NCBI RefSeq assembly: GCF_002245655.1
Contig: NZ_NOIH01000030.1
Coordinates: 1 to 63,630, forward strand
Direction: 5' to 3'
Length of the DNA: 63,630 nucleotides
Source of the DNA: Thauera propionica
GTDB lineage: Bacteria; Pseudomonadota; Gammaproteobacteria; Burkholderiales; Rhodocyclaceae
Below the pieces are notes generated by a model. It saw nothing but the letters and a program-made list of their open reading frames with translations, was not told the DNA's origin and did not search any database. Both the position numbers and the translations under genes were made by a program. This document shows positions 43,477-52,950 of the stretch, in pieces. Within the stretch, counting starts at the first letter, position 1. The number at the start of each line of letters is the position of its first letter.

Positions 43477-45468
43477 TCACTCGAACTCGATGATGACCTC
43501 GTCCACCGAGAGGCTGGCGCCCGGCTTGGCGACGATCTTCTTGACCTTGCCGTCCTGCTCGGCCCGGAGCAGGTTCTCCATCTTCATCGCCTCGATGACG
43601 GCGAGCTTCTCGCCCGCCTTCACTTCCTGACCTTCGGCCACGGCAATCTCGCGCAGCAGGCCCGGCATCGGCGACAGCAGGAACTTCGACATGTCGGGCG
43701 GCAGCTTCTCGGGCATCAGCGACAGCAGGTGCGCGGCACGCACCGTCATCACCATCGGCTCGACCTGCAGGCCGAAGTGCGAGATGCGGTAGCGCAGGCC
43801 GCGACGCTCGATCTGCAGGCCGATCGGTGCGCCGTTGACGGTGCCGCTGAACAGCAGATCGCCGAAGACCCAGTCAGACACGATGTTGTAGGTCTTGCCC
43901 TCGTGGGTGACGGCGAGACCACCCTCGATCGCGCGGGTCGTCATCGGGTACTGCTTGCCGCCCATGACCACCACCCACTCGCTGGCGACCTTGCGGCCGT
44001 GGCCGGCAAGCTGGCCCTCGATCTGCACCGCGCGCTCGATGTAGCGCATGCGGGCGAAGGTGGCGACGGCGGCGAGCAGCGCCGGATCGTCGTGCGGCAC
44101 CATCGAGGCGTCGAAGCCCTGCGGATACTCCTCGGCGATGAAGCCGGTGTTGAAGTTGCCCGAGCAGAAGCGCGGGTGCTGCAGCAGCGCGGCCTGGAAG
44201 GGAATGTTGGAGCTGATGCCGCGGATCACGAAGTGGTTCAGCGCGTCGCGCATGCGCTCGATGGCCTGCTGGCGGTCCTTGCCGTGCACGATGAGCTTGG
44301 CGATCATCGAGTCGTAGTACATCGAGATCTCGCCGCCTTCATACACGCCGGTGTCGACGCGCACCTGGCCCGGCACCTCCTGCGGCGCCTGGAACTTCAC
44401 CAGACGACCGGTGGACGGCAGGAAGCCGCGGAACGGGTCTTCGGCGTTGATGCGGCATTCCATCGACCAGCCGTCGATCTTCACGTCGGCCTGGGCCAGC
44501 GGCAGCTTCTCGCCGTAGGCGACGCGGATCATCTGCTCGACCAGGTCGAGGCCGGTGATCAGCTCGGTAACCGGGTGCTCGACCTGCAGGCGGGTGTTCA
44601 TCTCCAGGAAGTAGAATTCCTTGGTCGCGCCGCTGACCACGAACTCGACCGTACCGGCCGACTCGTAGTTGACCGCGCGTGCCAGCGCCACGGCCTGCTC
44701 GCCCATCGCCTTGCGCATCGCCGGATCGACGAAGGGGCTCGGCGCCTCCTCGATGACCTTCTGGTGACGGCGCTGGATCGAGCAGTCGCGCTCGTTCAGA
44801 TAGACGTAGTTGCCATGCGAGTCGCCCAGCACCTGGATCTCGATGTGGCGCGGCTCGAGCACGTACTTCTCGATGAAGACGCGGTCGTCGCCGAAGGCGT
44901 TCTTCGCTTCATTGACGCAGGAGGCGAAGCCCTCGTGCGCCTCCTTGTCGTTGAAGGCCACGCGCAGGCCCTTGCCGCCACCGCCGGCGGAGGCCTTGAT
45001 CATCACCGGATAGCCGATCTTCTTCGCGATCTCGACGGCCTCGTCGGGCCCCGCGATCGCGTCGTTGTAGCCGGGGATGGTGTTCACGCCCGCTTCGATC
45101 GCCAGCTTCTTGGACTCGATCTTGTCGCCCATCTTGGCGACCGAGTAGTGCTTCGGGCCGATGAACTTGATGCCTTCCTCTTCCAGGCGGCGCGAGAACT
45201 CGGCGTTCTCCGACAGGAAACCGTAGCCCGGGTGCACCGCTTCGGCGCCGGTCTGCTTGCAGGCGGCGATGATCTTGTCCATCACCAGGTAGGACTCTTT
45301 GGACGGCGCCGGGCCGATGCACACAGCCTCGTCGGCCAGTTCGACGAACAGCGCGTCCTTGTCCGCTTCCGAGTGCACGGCGACGGTCTGGATACCCATC
45401 TTGCGGGCGGTCTTGATGACGCGGCAGGCAATCTCGCCGCGGTTTGCAATCAGGATCTTCTTGAACAT
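43477..45468 (-). CDS. pccA: Propionyl-CoA carboxylase alpha (biotin carboxylase/BCCP) subunit, 663 aa
   Basis: Carboxylates biotin with ATP and bicarbonate for transfer to propionyl-CoA. It has the biotin carboxylase N-domain (MFKKILIANRGEIACRVI), the ATP-grasp glycine-rich loop KASAGGGGKGLR, the catalytic segment EMNTRLQVEHPVTE, and a C-terminal biotinyl domain with EAMKMEN (Lys near residue 629). A ~100-residue BT-like linker between them is typical of PccA. It is the last gene of the operon, 22 bp after pccB. Acetyl- or methylcrotonyl-CoA carboxylase is less likely given mcm and meaB upstream. Confidence 0.93.
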   Translation of the reverse strand: MFKKILIANRGEIACRVIKTARKMGIQTVAVHSEADKDALFVELADEAVCIGPAPSKESYLVMDKIIAACKQTGAEAVHPGYGFLSENAEFSRRLEEEGIKFIGPKHYSVAKMGDKIESKKLAIEAGVNTIPGYNDAIAGPDEAVEIAKKIGYPVMIKASAGGGGKGLRVAFNDKEAHEGFASCVNEAKNAFGDDRVFIEKYVLEPRHIEIQVLGDSHGNYVYLNERDCSIQRRHQKVIEEAPSPFVDPAMRKAMGEQAVALARAVNYESAGTVEFVVSGATKEFYFLEMNTRLQVEHPVTELITGLDLVEQMIRVAYGEKLPLAQADVKIDGWSMECRINAEDPFRGFLPSTGRLVKFQAPQEVPGQVRVDTGVYEGGEISMYYDSMIAKLIVHGKDRQQAIERMRDALNHFVIRGISSNIPFQAALLQHPRFCSGNFNTGFIAEEYPQGFDASMVPHDDPALLAAVATFARMRYIERAVQIEGQLAGHGRKVASEWVVVMGGKQYPMTTRAIEGGLAVTHEGKTYNIVSDWVFGDLLFSGTVNGAPIGLQIERRGLRYRISHFGLQVEPMVMTVRAAHLLSLMPEKLPPDMSKFLLSPMPGLLREIAVAEGQEVKAGEKLAVIEAMKMENLLRAEQDGKVKKIVAKPGASLSVDEVIIEFE

Positions 45469-45490
45469 GTATGTATTCCTCGTGCGCGGA

Positions 45491-47023
45491 TCAGAGCGGG
45501 ATGTTGCCGTGCTTGCGCCACGGGTTTTCCAGTTCCTTGTCCTTCAGCATCGCCAGCGAACGGCACACGCGCTTGCGGGTCTCGTGCGGCATGATCACGT
45601 CGTCGATGAAGCCACGCGCGCCGGCCACGAAGGGGTTGGCGAAGCGACGCTTGTACTCGGCCTCGCGCTCGGCGATCTTGGCCGGGTCGTTCTTTTCCTC
45701 GCGGAAGATGATCTCCACCGCGCCCTTCGGCCCCATCACCGCGATCTCGGCGCTCGGCCAGGCGAAGTTGACGTCGCCGCGCAGATGCTTGGACGACATC
45801 ACGTCGTAGGCGCCGCCGTAGGCCTTGCGGGTGATGAGGGTGACCTTCGGCACGGTGCATTCGGCGTAGGCGTACAGCAGCTTGGCGCCATGCTTGATGA
45901 TGCCGCCGTATTCCTGCGCGGTGCCGGGCATGAAGCCGGGGACGTCGACCAGCGTGACGACCGGGATGTTGAAGGCGTCGCAGAAGCGCACGAAGCGCGC
46001 GGCCTTGATCGAGCTCTTGATGTCCAGGCAGCCGGCCAGCACCAGCGGCTGGTTGGCGACGATACCCACCGGGGCGCCTTCCATGCGCGCGAAACCGATG
46101 ATGATGTTCTTGGCGTAGTCCGGCTGCAGTTCGAAGAAGTCGCCGTCATCGACCATCTTGATGATCAGCTCCTTCATGTCGTACGGCTGGTTGGGGTTGT
46201 CCGGCACCAGGGTATCGAGCGAGTAATCCAGACGGTCGGCCGGATCGACGCAGGGCACGACCGGCGGTTTCTCGCGGTTGCTGGCGGGGATGAAGCCGAC
46301 CAGGCGGCGGGTCATCATCAGCGCCTCGACGTCGTTCTCGAACGCGAGGTCGGCCACGCCCGACTTGCTCGTGTGGGTGACGGCACCGCCCAGTTCCTCG
46401 GCGGTCACTTCCTCGTGGGTCACGGTCTTCACCACTTCCGGACCGGTCACGAACATGTAGGACGAGTCCTTGACCATGAAGATGAAGTCGGTCATCGACG
46501 GCGAATACACCGCACCGCCGGCGCAGGGGCCCATGATCAGCGAGATCTGCGGCACCACGCCCGAGGCCAGCACGTTGCGCTGGAACACGTCGGCGTAGCC
46601 GCCCAGCGAGTCCACGCCTTCCTGGATGCGCGCGCCGCCCGAGTCGTTGAGGCCGATCACCGGCGCGCCGACCTTCATCGCGTGGTCCATGACCTTGCAG
46701 ATCTTCTCGGCGTGGGTCTCGGACAGCGAGCCGCCGAACACGGTGAAGTCCTGCGAGAACACGAACACCAGACGGCCGTTGATCGTGCCGTAACCCACCA
46801 CCACGCCGTCACCCGGAATGTGGTCGGCGTTCATGCCGAATTCGTTGCAGCGGTGCTCCTTGAACATGTCCCATTCTTCGAAGCTGTCGTCGTCGAGCAG
46901 CAACTGGATACGTTCGCGCGCGGTGAGCTTGCCCTTGGCGTGCTGGGCGTCGATGCGCTTCTGGCCACCACCGAGGCGGGCCTTCTCGCGCTTCTCCTCC
47001 AGCTGACGAATGATGTCGTGCAT
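45491..47023 (-). CDS. pccB: Propionyl-CoA carboxylase beta (carboxyltransferase) subunit, 510 aa
   Basis: Moves the carboxyl group from biotin to propionyl-CoA, giving methylmalonyl-CoA. The acyl-CoA carboxylase beta fold is clear: [17 protein letters not shown] near the start, [34 protein letters not shown] (first oxyanion hole), [16 protein letters not shown], and second-half motifs [29 protein letters not shown] (given here in part: DVPGFMPG and [14 protein letters not shown]). It lies 64 bp after meaB in the propionate operon. Confidence 0.94.
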   Translation of the reverse strand: MHDIIRQLEEKREKARLGGGQKRIDAQHAKGKLTARERIQLLLDDDSFEEWDMFKEHRCNEFGMNADHIPGDGVVVGYGTINGRLVFVFSQDFTVFGGSLSETHAEKICKVMDHAMKVGAPVIGLNDSGGARIQEGVDSLGGYADVFQRNVLASGVVPQISLIMGPCAGGAVYSPSMTDFIFMVKDSSYMFVTGPEVVKTVTHEEVTAEELGGAVTHTSKSGVADLAFENDVEALMMTRRLVGFIPASNREKPPVVPCVDPADRLDYSLDTLVPDNPNQPYDMKELIIKMVDDGDFFELQPDYAKNIIIGFARMEGAPVGIVANQPLVLAGCLDIKSSIKAARFVRFCDAFNIPVVTLVDVPGFMPGTAQEYGGIIKHGAKLLYAYAECTVPKVTLITRKAYGGAYDVMSSKHLRGDVNFAWPSAEIAVMGPKGAVEIIFREEKNDPAKIAEREAEYKRRFANPFVAGARGFIDDVIMPHETRKRVCRSLAMLKDKELENPWRKHGNIPL

Positions 47024-47087
47024 TGATGATCTCCTGTCAGATCCTAGGGATTGTCGGGCCGCGACCTTGGCAAGCCCTTGATGTACT

Positions 47088-48095
47088 TCAAAGATGGCCG
47101 AGCAGGCGCAGCGCGGCGATCGAGGGCGTGGTGCTGCCCTCCTCCACCGCCCGCGCCAGCGCCGGCAGTTCCTGTTTCACCTGCGGGTGGCTGCGGAAAC
47201 GGCTGCGCAGCCCGGAATCGATCAGTTCCCACATCCACGCCAGCGCCTGGTGGCGACGCTTGGCATCGAACTCGCCGGAGGCGGTCAGCGCCTTGCGATA
47301 GTCCGTCACCGTGTTCCAGAACTCGGCGACGCCTCCCTTCTTCAGCGCCGACAGCGTCAGCACCGGCACCGTCCAGTTCGGGCTGGCCGGACGCAGCATG
47401 TGCAATGCGGTCTTGATCTGCGACTTGGCGCGCATCGCCGCCGAGGGGTCGATGTCGGCCTTGTTGATGACGATCAGGTCGGCGATCTCCATGATCCCCT
47501 TCTTGATCGCCTGCAGGTCGTCGCCGGCGTTGGGCAGTTGCAGCAGGCAGAAGATGTCGGCCATGCCTGCGACCGCCGTCTCGCTCTGCCCGACGCCGAC
47601 GGTCTCGATGATGATGACGTCGAAGCCGGCGGCCTCGCACACCAGCATGGACTCGCGCGTCTTTTCGGCCACGCCACCCAGGCTGCAAGCCGAGGGGCTG
47701 GGGCGGATGAAGGCGGCCGGGTTCTGCGAGAGCAGCTCCATGCGCGTCTTGTCGCCGAGGATGGAGCCGCCCGTCACCGACGAGGACGGATCCACCGCCA
47801 GCACCGCGACACGCAGGCCTTGCTCGATCAGGTAAAGCCCGAGCGCCTCGATGAAGGTCGATTTGCCCACGCCGGGCACGCCGGAGATGCCCACCCGCAT
47901 CGCCCCGCCGGTATGCGGCAGCAAGGCCTCGAGCACGCGCTGGGCGCGCTGCTTGTGGTCCTCGCGCTGCGACTCGATCAGCGTGATGGTCTTGGCCAGC
48001 GGCCGCAGTTGACGCGCCAGCACGCCGTCGACCAGATTGCGGTCGGCGGCGTCGAGCTCGGGCTGCATGGCGGACAGGAATTCAGGCATGTTCAT
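47088..48095 (-). CDS. meaB: Methylmalonyl-CoA mutase-associated GTPase MeaB, 335 aa
   Basis: G3E-type GTPase that loads and protects the cobalamin cofactor of methylmalonyl-CoA mutase. The P-loop is [14 protein letters not shown], followed by [31 protein letters not shown] and INKAD. The ATG at 48095 gives [10 protein letters not shown] and the standard family length; the frame is open upstream but runs into mcm. It lies 82 bp after mcm, its client enzyme. Confidence 0.94.
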   Translation of the reverse strand: MNMPEFLSAMQPELDAADRNLVDGVLARQLRPLAKTITLIESQREDHKQRAQRVLEALLPHTGGAMRVGISGVPGVGKSTFIEALGLYLIEQGLRVAVLAVDPSSSVTGGSILGDKTRMELLSQNPAAFIRPSPSACSLGGVAEKTRESMLVCEAAGFDVIIIETVGVGQSETAVAGMADIFCLLQLPNAGDDLQAIKKGIMEIADLIVINKADIDPSAAMRAKSQIKTALHMLRPASPNWTVPVLTLSALKKGGVAEFWNTVTDYRKALTASGEFDAKRRHQALAWMWELIDSGLRSRFRSHPQVKQELPALARAVEEGSTTPSIAALRLLGHL

Positions 48096-48177
48096 CGGCT
48101 TCGGGGCACGGATTGCGCGGTGTTGCGCGCGGCCCCGAACGGCGGACGAACCGCGCGGGGCCGGGAATCGCGCGAAC

Positions 48178-50343
48178 TCAGGCGGCCTTGCGCGCAGCGC
48201 GGATCTGCTTGAGCACTTCGCGCGCGGCGGTCGGGATCGGCGTACCGGGGCCAAAGATGCCCTTGGCGCCAGCCGCGTACAGCGTGTCGTAGTCCTGCGC
48301 GGGAATCACGCCGCCGACGAAGGTGATGATGTCGTCCGCGCCGAGCCGCTTCAGCTCATTGACGATCTGCGGCACCAGCGTCTTGTGGCCGGCGGCGAGG
48401 CTGGAGCAACCGACCGCATGGACGTCGTTCTCGACCGCGTGGCGGGCGGCCTCTTCCGGAGTCTGGAAGAGCGGGCCGATGTCGATGTCGAAGCCGAGAT
48501 CGGCGAAGGCCGAGGCCACCACCTTGGCGCCGCGGTCGTGACCGTCCTGGCCGAGCTTGGCGATCATCACACGCGGGCGGCGACCCTCCTCTGCGATGAA
48601 GGCCTCGATGTCGGCCTTCAGGGCCTTCCAGTCTTCCTGTTCTTCCACGACGGCTCCATACACGCCGGACACGGCTTGCGGGTTGGCACGGTAGCGGCCG
48701 AAGACGACCTCAAGCGCATCGGAAACCTCACCGACGGTGGCGCGCAGGCGGATGGCCTTGACGGTCAAGTCCAGCAGGTTGCCCTGGCCGGTCTTCGCAC
48801 ATTCGGTCAGCGCGGCGAGCGCGGCGTCGACAGCAGCCTGGTCGCGCATCTTGCGCACGCGCGCCAAGCGCTCGATCTGCGCCTCACGCACCGCATGGTT
48901 GTCGATGTCCAGGATCTCGATCGGATCTTCCTTGGCCAGCTTGTACTTGTTGACGCCGACGATGACGTCCTTGCCCGAGTCGATGCGCGCCTGCTTGTCA
49001 GCGGCACACTCCTCGACCTTCATCTTGGCCCAGCCGGACTCGACCGCCTTGGTCATGCCGCCCATGGACTCGATCTCTTCGATCAGCGCCCAGGCCTTGT
49101 CGGCCATGTCCTGGGTGAGCTTTTCCATCATGTAGGAGCCGGCCCAGGGGTCGACGACGTTACAGATGTGGGTCTCTTCCTGGATGATGATCTGGGTGTT
49201 GCGCGCGATGCGGGCGGAGAACTCGGTCGGCAGCGCGATGGCTTCGTCAAGCGCGTTGGTGTGCAGCGACTGCGTGCCGCCGAACACCGCAGCCATGGCC
49301 TCGATGGTGGTGCGCACGACGTTGTTGTACGGGTCCTGCTCGGTGAGCGACCAGCCCGAGGTCTGCGAGTGCGTGCGCAGCATCATCGACTTTTGGCTCT
49401 TCGGGTTGAACTGCTTCATGATGCGCCACCACAGCAGACGCGCGGCGCGCATCTTGGCGATCTCGAGATAGAAGTTCATGCCCACTGCCCAGAAGAAGGA
49501 CAGGCGGCCGGCGAAGGTGTCGACGTCCATGCCGCTGGCGATACCGGTGCGCACATATTCCAGACCGTCGGCCAGCGTGAACGCCAGTTCGATGGCCTGG
49601 TTCGCGCCCGCTTCCTGGATGTGGTAGCCGGAGATCGAGATGCTGTTGAACTTCGGCATGTGCTGCGCGGTGTAGCCGAAGATGTCGGCGATGATCTTCA
49701 TCGACGGTGCGGGCGGATAGATATAGGTGTTCCGCACCATGAATTCTTTCAGGATGTCGTTCTGGATCGTGCCCGAGAGCTTGTCCTGACTGACGCCCTG
49801 CTCCTCGGCGGCGACGATGTAGCCGGCGAGGATGGGCAGCACCGCGCCGTTCATGGTCATCGACACCGAGATCTTGTCGAGCGGAATGCCGTCGAACAGG
49901 ATCTTCATGTCCTCCACCGAGTCGATCGCCACGCCGGCCTTGCCGACGTCGCCGGTGACGCGCGGATGATCGGAGTCGTAGCCGCGGTGCGTGGCGAGAT
50001 CGAAGGCGACCGACACACCCTGGCCACCGGCGGCGAGCGCCTTGCGGTAGAAGGCGTTGGACGCCTCGGCAGTCGAGAAGCCGGCGTACTGACGGATCGT
50101 CCACGGCTTGACCGCGTACATCGTCGGCTGCGGCCCGCGCAGGAAGGGCTCGAAGCCGGGCAGCGTATCGGCGTGCTTGAGGCCTTCGGTGTCGGCCTTG
50201 GTGTACAGCGGCTTGACCGTCAGGCCTTCCGGCGTGATCCAGTTGAGCTTCTCGACATCACCCCCGGGGGAATGCTTGGCGGCGGCATTGTTCCAGGCCT
50301 CGAGATCGGGCTGGGGATAGGTCGGCTCGTTGGCGTTCGACAT
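48178..50343 (-). CDS. mcm: Methylmalonyl-CoA mutase, single-chain, 721 aa
   Basis: Adenosylcobalamin enzyme that turns (2R)-methylmalonyl-CoA into succinyl-CoA. The N-terminal barrel has [20 protein letters not shown] and [19 protein letters not shown] (His and Tyr near the substrate). The C-terminal B12 domain has the DxHxxG motif in [11 protein letters not shown] near residue 600, followed by SSLAAGH and GGVIP. It is the single-polypeptide homodimeric type. AGAGG precedes the ATG at 50343. It is first in the operon and is divergent from a GntR regulator. Confidence 0.96.
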   Translation of the reverse strand: MSNANEPTYPQPDLEAWNNAAAKHSPGGDVEKLNWITPEGLTVKPLYTKADTEGLKHADTLPGFEPFLRGPQPTMYAVKPWTIRQYAGFSTAEASNAFYRKALAAGGQGVSVAFDLATHRGYDSDHPRVTGDVGKAGVAIDSVEDMKILFDGIPLDKISVSMTMNGAVLPILAGYIVAAEEQGVSQDKLSGTIQNDILKEFMVRNTYIYPPAPSMKIIADIFGYTAQHMPKFNSISISGYHIQEAGANQAIELAFTLADGLEYVRTGIASGMDVDTFAGRLSFFWAVGMNFYLEIAKMRAARLLWWRIMKQFNPKSQKSMMLRTHSQTSGWSLTEQDPYNNVVRTTIEAMAAVFGGTQSLHTNALDEAIALPTEFSARIARNTQIIIQEETHICNVVDPWAGSYMMEKLTQDMADKAWALIEEIESMGGMTKAVESGWAKMKVEECAADKQARIDSGKDVIVGVNKYKLAKEDPIEILDIDNHAVREAQIERLARVRKMRDQAAVDAALAALTECAKTGQGNLLDLTVKAIRLRATVGEVSDALEVVFGRYRANPQAVSGVYGAVVEEQEDWKALKADIEAFIAEEGRRPRVMIAKLGQDGHDRGAKVVASAFADLGFDIDIGPLFQTPEEAARHAVENDVHAVGCSSLAAGHKTLVPQIVNELKRLGADDIITFVGGVIPAQDYDTLYAAGAKGIFGPGTPIPTAAREVLKQIRAARKAA

Positions 50344-50705
50344 GGAAACCTCTTGGAATCAGGCGCCGCTGTCGCGGCAGTTCAATTTCAGGTAACGACT
50401 ACATTCTCGGGCGAGGCCGGCCATCTTGCACAAACGGCTCCACCCCACGCCCGGACGGCGACGAAACCGCCCGTGGCTTGCTGCCACGAGCGGTCGTCGA
50501 CGCTCCGTCACACCGCGCGGCCCCTCTCCTGTTCGCCGGGCTGTCGCCCGGCGCCTCCCACGCCGCGCAGCGCGAAGGAAGTTGACTTGTTGCATCGACG
50601 AAATAATACTTTATCCATAATTATGAACGCAATCCTTACCGACAGTGTGGAAATGACCGCACCCGGCTTCGGGCAAGCGTGCCCTGTACACACCACACCT
50701 CGCTC
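50344..50705. other. 362-bp divergent regulatory region between mcm and gntR
   Basis: No gene is seen. The right-hand 120 bp hold overlapping divergent promoters and a palindrome shared with the VOC locus (50582-50632). The remainder (50344-50580) is GC-rich mcm leader sequence without clear motifs; a long leader of about 240 nt is implied if the proposed mcm promoter is right. Confidence 0.6.
50582..50632. promoter_or_regulatory. Overlapping divergent promoters and operator of mcm and gntR
   Basis: For gntR (plus): TTGACT (50582-50587), 16 bp, TAATAC (50604-50609). For mcm (minus): TTGCGT (50627-50632), 18 bp, TATTAT (50603-50608). The palindrome CATAATTATG (50616-50625) lies just past the gntR -10 and inside the mcm spacer. 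The 14-mer at 50616-50629 reads CGTTCATAATTATG on the minus strand and is identical to 33774-33787. Confidence 0.65.
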
Positions 50706-51371
50706 ATGAACGCATCCCGCATCGCTCCACTCGCCCTGTACCAGGAAGTCGCCGAACGCCTGCGCGAAAGGATCTTTTCGCACGAACTCCCCCCAGGCAC
50801 CTGGGTGGATGAGCAGGCGCTGGCCGAGCAGTACGGGATCTCGCGCACGCCGCTGCGCGAGGCGCTGAAGGTGTTGGCTTCGGAAGGACTGGTGACGCTC
50901 AAGCCACGACGCGGCTGCTACGTGACCGAGATCTCCGAACGCGACCTCGACGAGGTGTTCAGCGTGATGTCGATGCTCGAAGGCGAGTGCGCACGCGCAA
51001 GCACCCAGCACGCCAGCAAGGCCGACCTGGAGCGGCTGCAGGCCATCCACGTCGATCTGGAGAAGGCTGCCGCGGCAAACGACATCAATGGCTTCTTCGA
51101 GGCCAACCAGGCCTTCCACCACGCGATCCAGGAGATCGCCGACAACCGCTGGCTGCTGCACGTCATCGAGGACCTGCGCAAGGTCATCAAGCTGTCGCGC
51201 CACCATTCGCTGTTCTCGGAGGGGCGGCTGGAACAGTCGCTGGCGGAACATCGCGGCATCCTCGACGCCCTGCTCGCCCGCGACGCCACGGCAGCTGAGA
51301 CGCGCATGCGCGAGCACATCCGCAGCGGTCGCCAGGCACTGGCACGCATCGCCCGGACGCGCGCAGCCTGA
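50706..51371 (+). CDS. GntR-family regulator with FCD ligand domain, 221 aa
   Basis: Winged-helix N-terminus (PLALYQEVAERLRERIFSHE; GISRTPLREALKVLASEGLV) followed by an all-helical FCD domain with metal-site residues in the pattern Asp/His (HHAIQEIA; SLAEHRGILDAL). Such proteins usually repress an adjacent catabolic operon and release DNA on binding a pathway acid or acyl-CoA. It is divergent from mcm and is the best candidate to bind the palindrome at 50616-50625. The ATG at 50706 gives the expected family length; its ribosome binding site is weak. Confidence 0.92.
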   Translation: MNASRIAPLALYQEVAERLRERIFSHELPPGTWVDEQALAEQYGISRTPLREALKVLASEGLVTLKPRRGCYVTEISERDLDEVFSVMSMLEGECARASTQHASKADLERLQAIHVDLEKAAAANDINGFFEANQAFHHAIQEIADNRWLLHVIEDLRKVIKLSRHHSLFSEGRLEQSLAEHRGILDALLARDATAAETRMREHIRSGRQALARIARTRAA

Positions 51372-51377
51372 TTCCCC

Positions 51378-51395
51378 GGCGGCCGCATGGCCGCC
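51378..51395. terminator. Hairpin between convergent gntR and the CNNM-type gene
   Basis: GGCGGCC-GCAT-GGCCGCC is a perfect 7-bp stem with a 4-nt loop, 7 bp after the gntR stop. There is no T-run on either side, so it is at best a weak or Rho-assisted terminator. Confidence 0.4.
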
Positions 51396-51419
51396 CTTGC
51401 GACACCTTGCCCTTGGCGC

Positions 51420-52736
51420 TCAGGCGGGCAAGGCGGCGGCCTTCACGTCAGTCGTTCCTTCGCGCGTCACCAGCACCTGGTCGATGCGGTAGTTATCGAT
51501 ATCGACGACCTCGAACTTGTAGCCCTCATAGACCACGAAATCGGTACGCTTGGGCACCTTGCGCAGGCGGTACATCAGGAAGCCGGCCACCGTCTCGTAG
51601 TTCTGGAAGCCCTCGAACACCTCGATATCTAGCGCCTGCATGACGTCCTCGATCGGCGTCACGCCGTCGATCAGCCATGAGTTCTCGTCGCGCTGCACGA
51701 TAAGCTCTTCCTGGAACGGACTGACGAGATCGCCCATCACCGTGCTCATCACGTCCTGCAGCGACAGCAGACCCACCACCAGCGCGTACTCGTTGATGAC
51801 GAGGGCGAAGTCCTCCTTCGCGTCGCGGAAGCGTTCCAGCGCCTCGAACAGCGACAGCGAATCGGGCAGCATCAGGATCTTGCGCACGATGGGCTGGGTG
51901 CGCAGCGACAGGTCCTGCCCCTGCACGATGCGCGGCAGGATGTCCTTCGAATCCACATAGCCGATCACGCTGTCGATGCCGTCCTCGCACACCGGGAACT
52001 TGCCGTGCGGATGATCGGCGATCTTGCGCCGGATACTCTCCTCCGACTCCGACAGGGTCAGGAAAACGATGCTCTCGCGCGAGGTCATCGCCGAGGGCAC
52101 GATGCGCGAATCCAGTTCGAACACATTGCTGATCAGGTGCTGCTCCTGGCGCAGCAGTGCCCCCGCCTGCGCGCCCGCGTCGGCCATGGCGACGATGTCG
52201 TCCGCGGTGATGTCCTCGGTGCGCTTGCTCGGGACCTTGAACCATCGGAACAGCAGGTCCGCCAGCCCGTTGAACACCCACACCAGCGGCGCAAAGGCCC
52301 ACATGCACAGCTGCATCGGTCGCACCACGCTGACGGCGATGCGCTCGGGCTGCACCATCGCCAGGCGCTTGGGCATCAGGTCGGCAAAGAGCACGAACAG
52401 CGAGGTCACGAACACGAAGGACAGCACGAAGCTCAGCGTACCGAGCAAGGGACCGTCGTAAACCGGTCGCAGAAGGTCGGCGACATGTGGCGACAAGGCC
52501 TGCTCGCCGACGATACCGCCGAGGATGGCCACGGCGTTGAGTCCGATCTGCACCACGGTGAAGAAGTTGCCGGGACTGTCCTGCAGCGCAAGCACGCGCT
52601 GGGCATTGGTATGACCACCCTCGGCCATCAGGCGCAGCTTGATCTTGCGCGAGGCGGCGAGCGAAATCTCGGACATGGAAAAGAACGCGCTGACGGCAAT
52701 CAGCAGCAGGATGAGGAACAACTGATCGAGCAACAC
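51420..52736 (-). CDS. CNNM/CorC-family (hemolysin-like) membrane protein with CBS domains, 438 aa
   Basis: An N-terminal CNNM transmembrane domain of about four helices (LFLILLLIAVSAFFSMSEISLA at the start) is followed by two CBS domains (MTSRESIVFLTLSESEESIR region and PIVRKILMLPDSLSLFEALE) and a C-terminal CorC/HlyC domain. Such proteins are linked to divalent-cation (Mg2+/Co2+) efflux or homeostasis; the old hemolysin label is not functional evidence. I place the start at a GTG (52736), which has AAAGGAG five bases upstream; no ATG fits. Confidence 0.9.
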   Translation of the reverse strand: MLLDQLFLILLLIAVSAFFSMSEISLAASRKIKLRLMAEGGHTNAQRVLALQDSPGNFFTVVQIGLNAVAILGGIVGEQALSPHVADLLRPVYDGPLLGTLSFVLSFVFVTSLFVLFADLMPKRLAMVQPERIAVSVVRPMQLCMWAFAPLVWVFNGLADLLFRWFKVPSKRTEDITADDIVAMADAGAQAGALLRQEQHLISNVFELDSRIVPSAMTSRESIVFLTLSESEESIRRKIADHPHGKFPVCEDGIDSVIGYVDSKDILPRIVQGQDLSLRTQPIVRKILMLPDSLSLFEALERFRDAKEDFALVINEYALVVGLLSLQDVMSTVMGDLVSPFQEELIVQRDENSWLIDGVTPIEDVMQALDIEVFEGFQNYETVAGFLMYRLRKVPKRTDFVVYEGYKFEVVDIDNYRIDQVLVTREGTTDVKAAALPA

Positions 52737-52867
52737 GAAGACTCCTTTGGGACGGGCCCCGCCGGAAGGCAAAACCGCAAGACAACGCCCGGAAGTCTAT
52801 CACCTCGCCATTTCAGTCCCGCGCAGGCCCCGTGCCCGGGTCATGGATGACGGTCGCGACGCAAAGA

Positions 52868-52903
52868 AGAACCCCGCCGGACATCGCTGTCGGGCGGGGT
52901 TCT
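52868..52903 (-). terminator. Terminator downstream of the actP-like gene
   Basis: An 11-bp perfect inverted repeat (AGAACCCCGCC, 52868-52878; GGCGGGGTTCT, 52893-52903) follows the symporter stop by about 50 bp. On the minus strand it is followed by a T-rich tail (TCTTTG). Confidence 0.75.
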
Positions 52904-52950
52904 CGGGCGACGCCGCGGGGTGGCAAGCCACCGCGCGGCGGAACAGCGGT

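Noticed and set aside
50344-50580. Cobalamin riboswitch in the mcm leader
   Set aside because: The mcm leader is long, but I could not find a B12-box-like core or a convincing riboswitch fold by eye. A covariance-model search would settle it.
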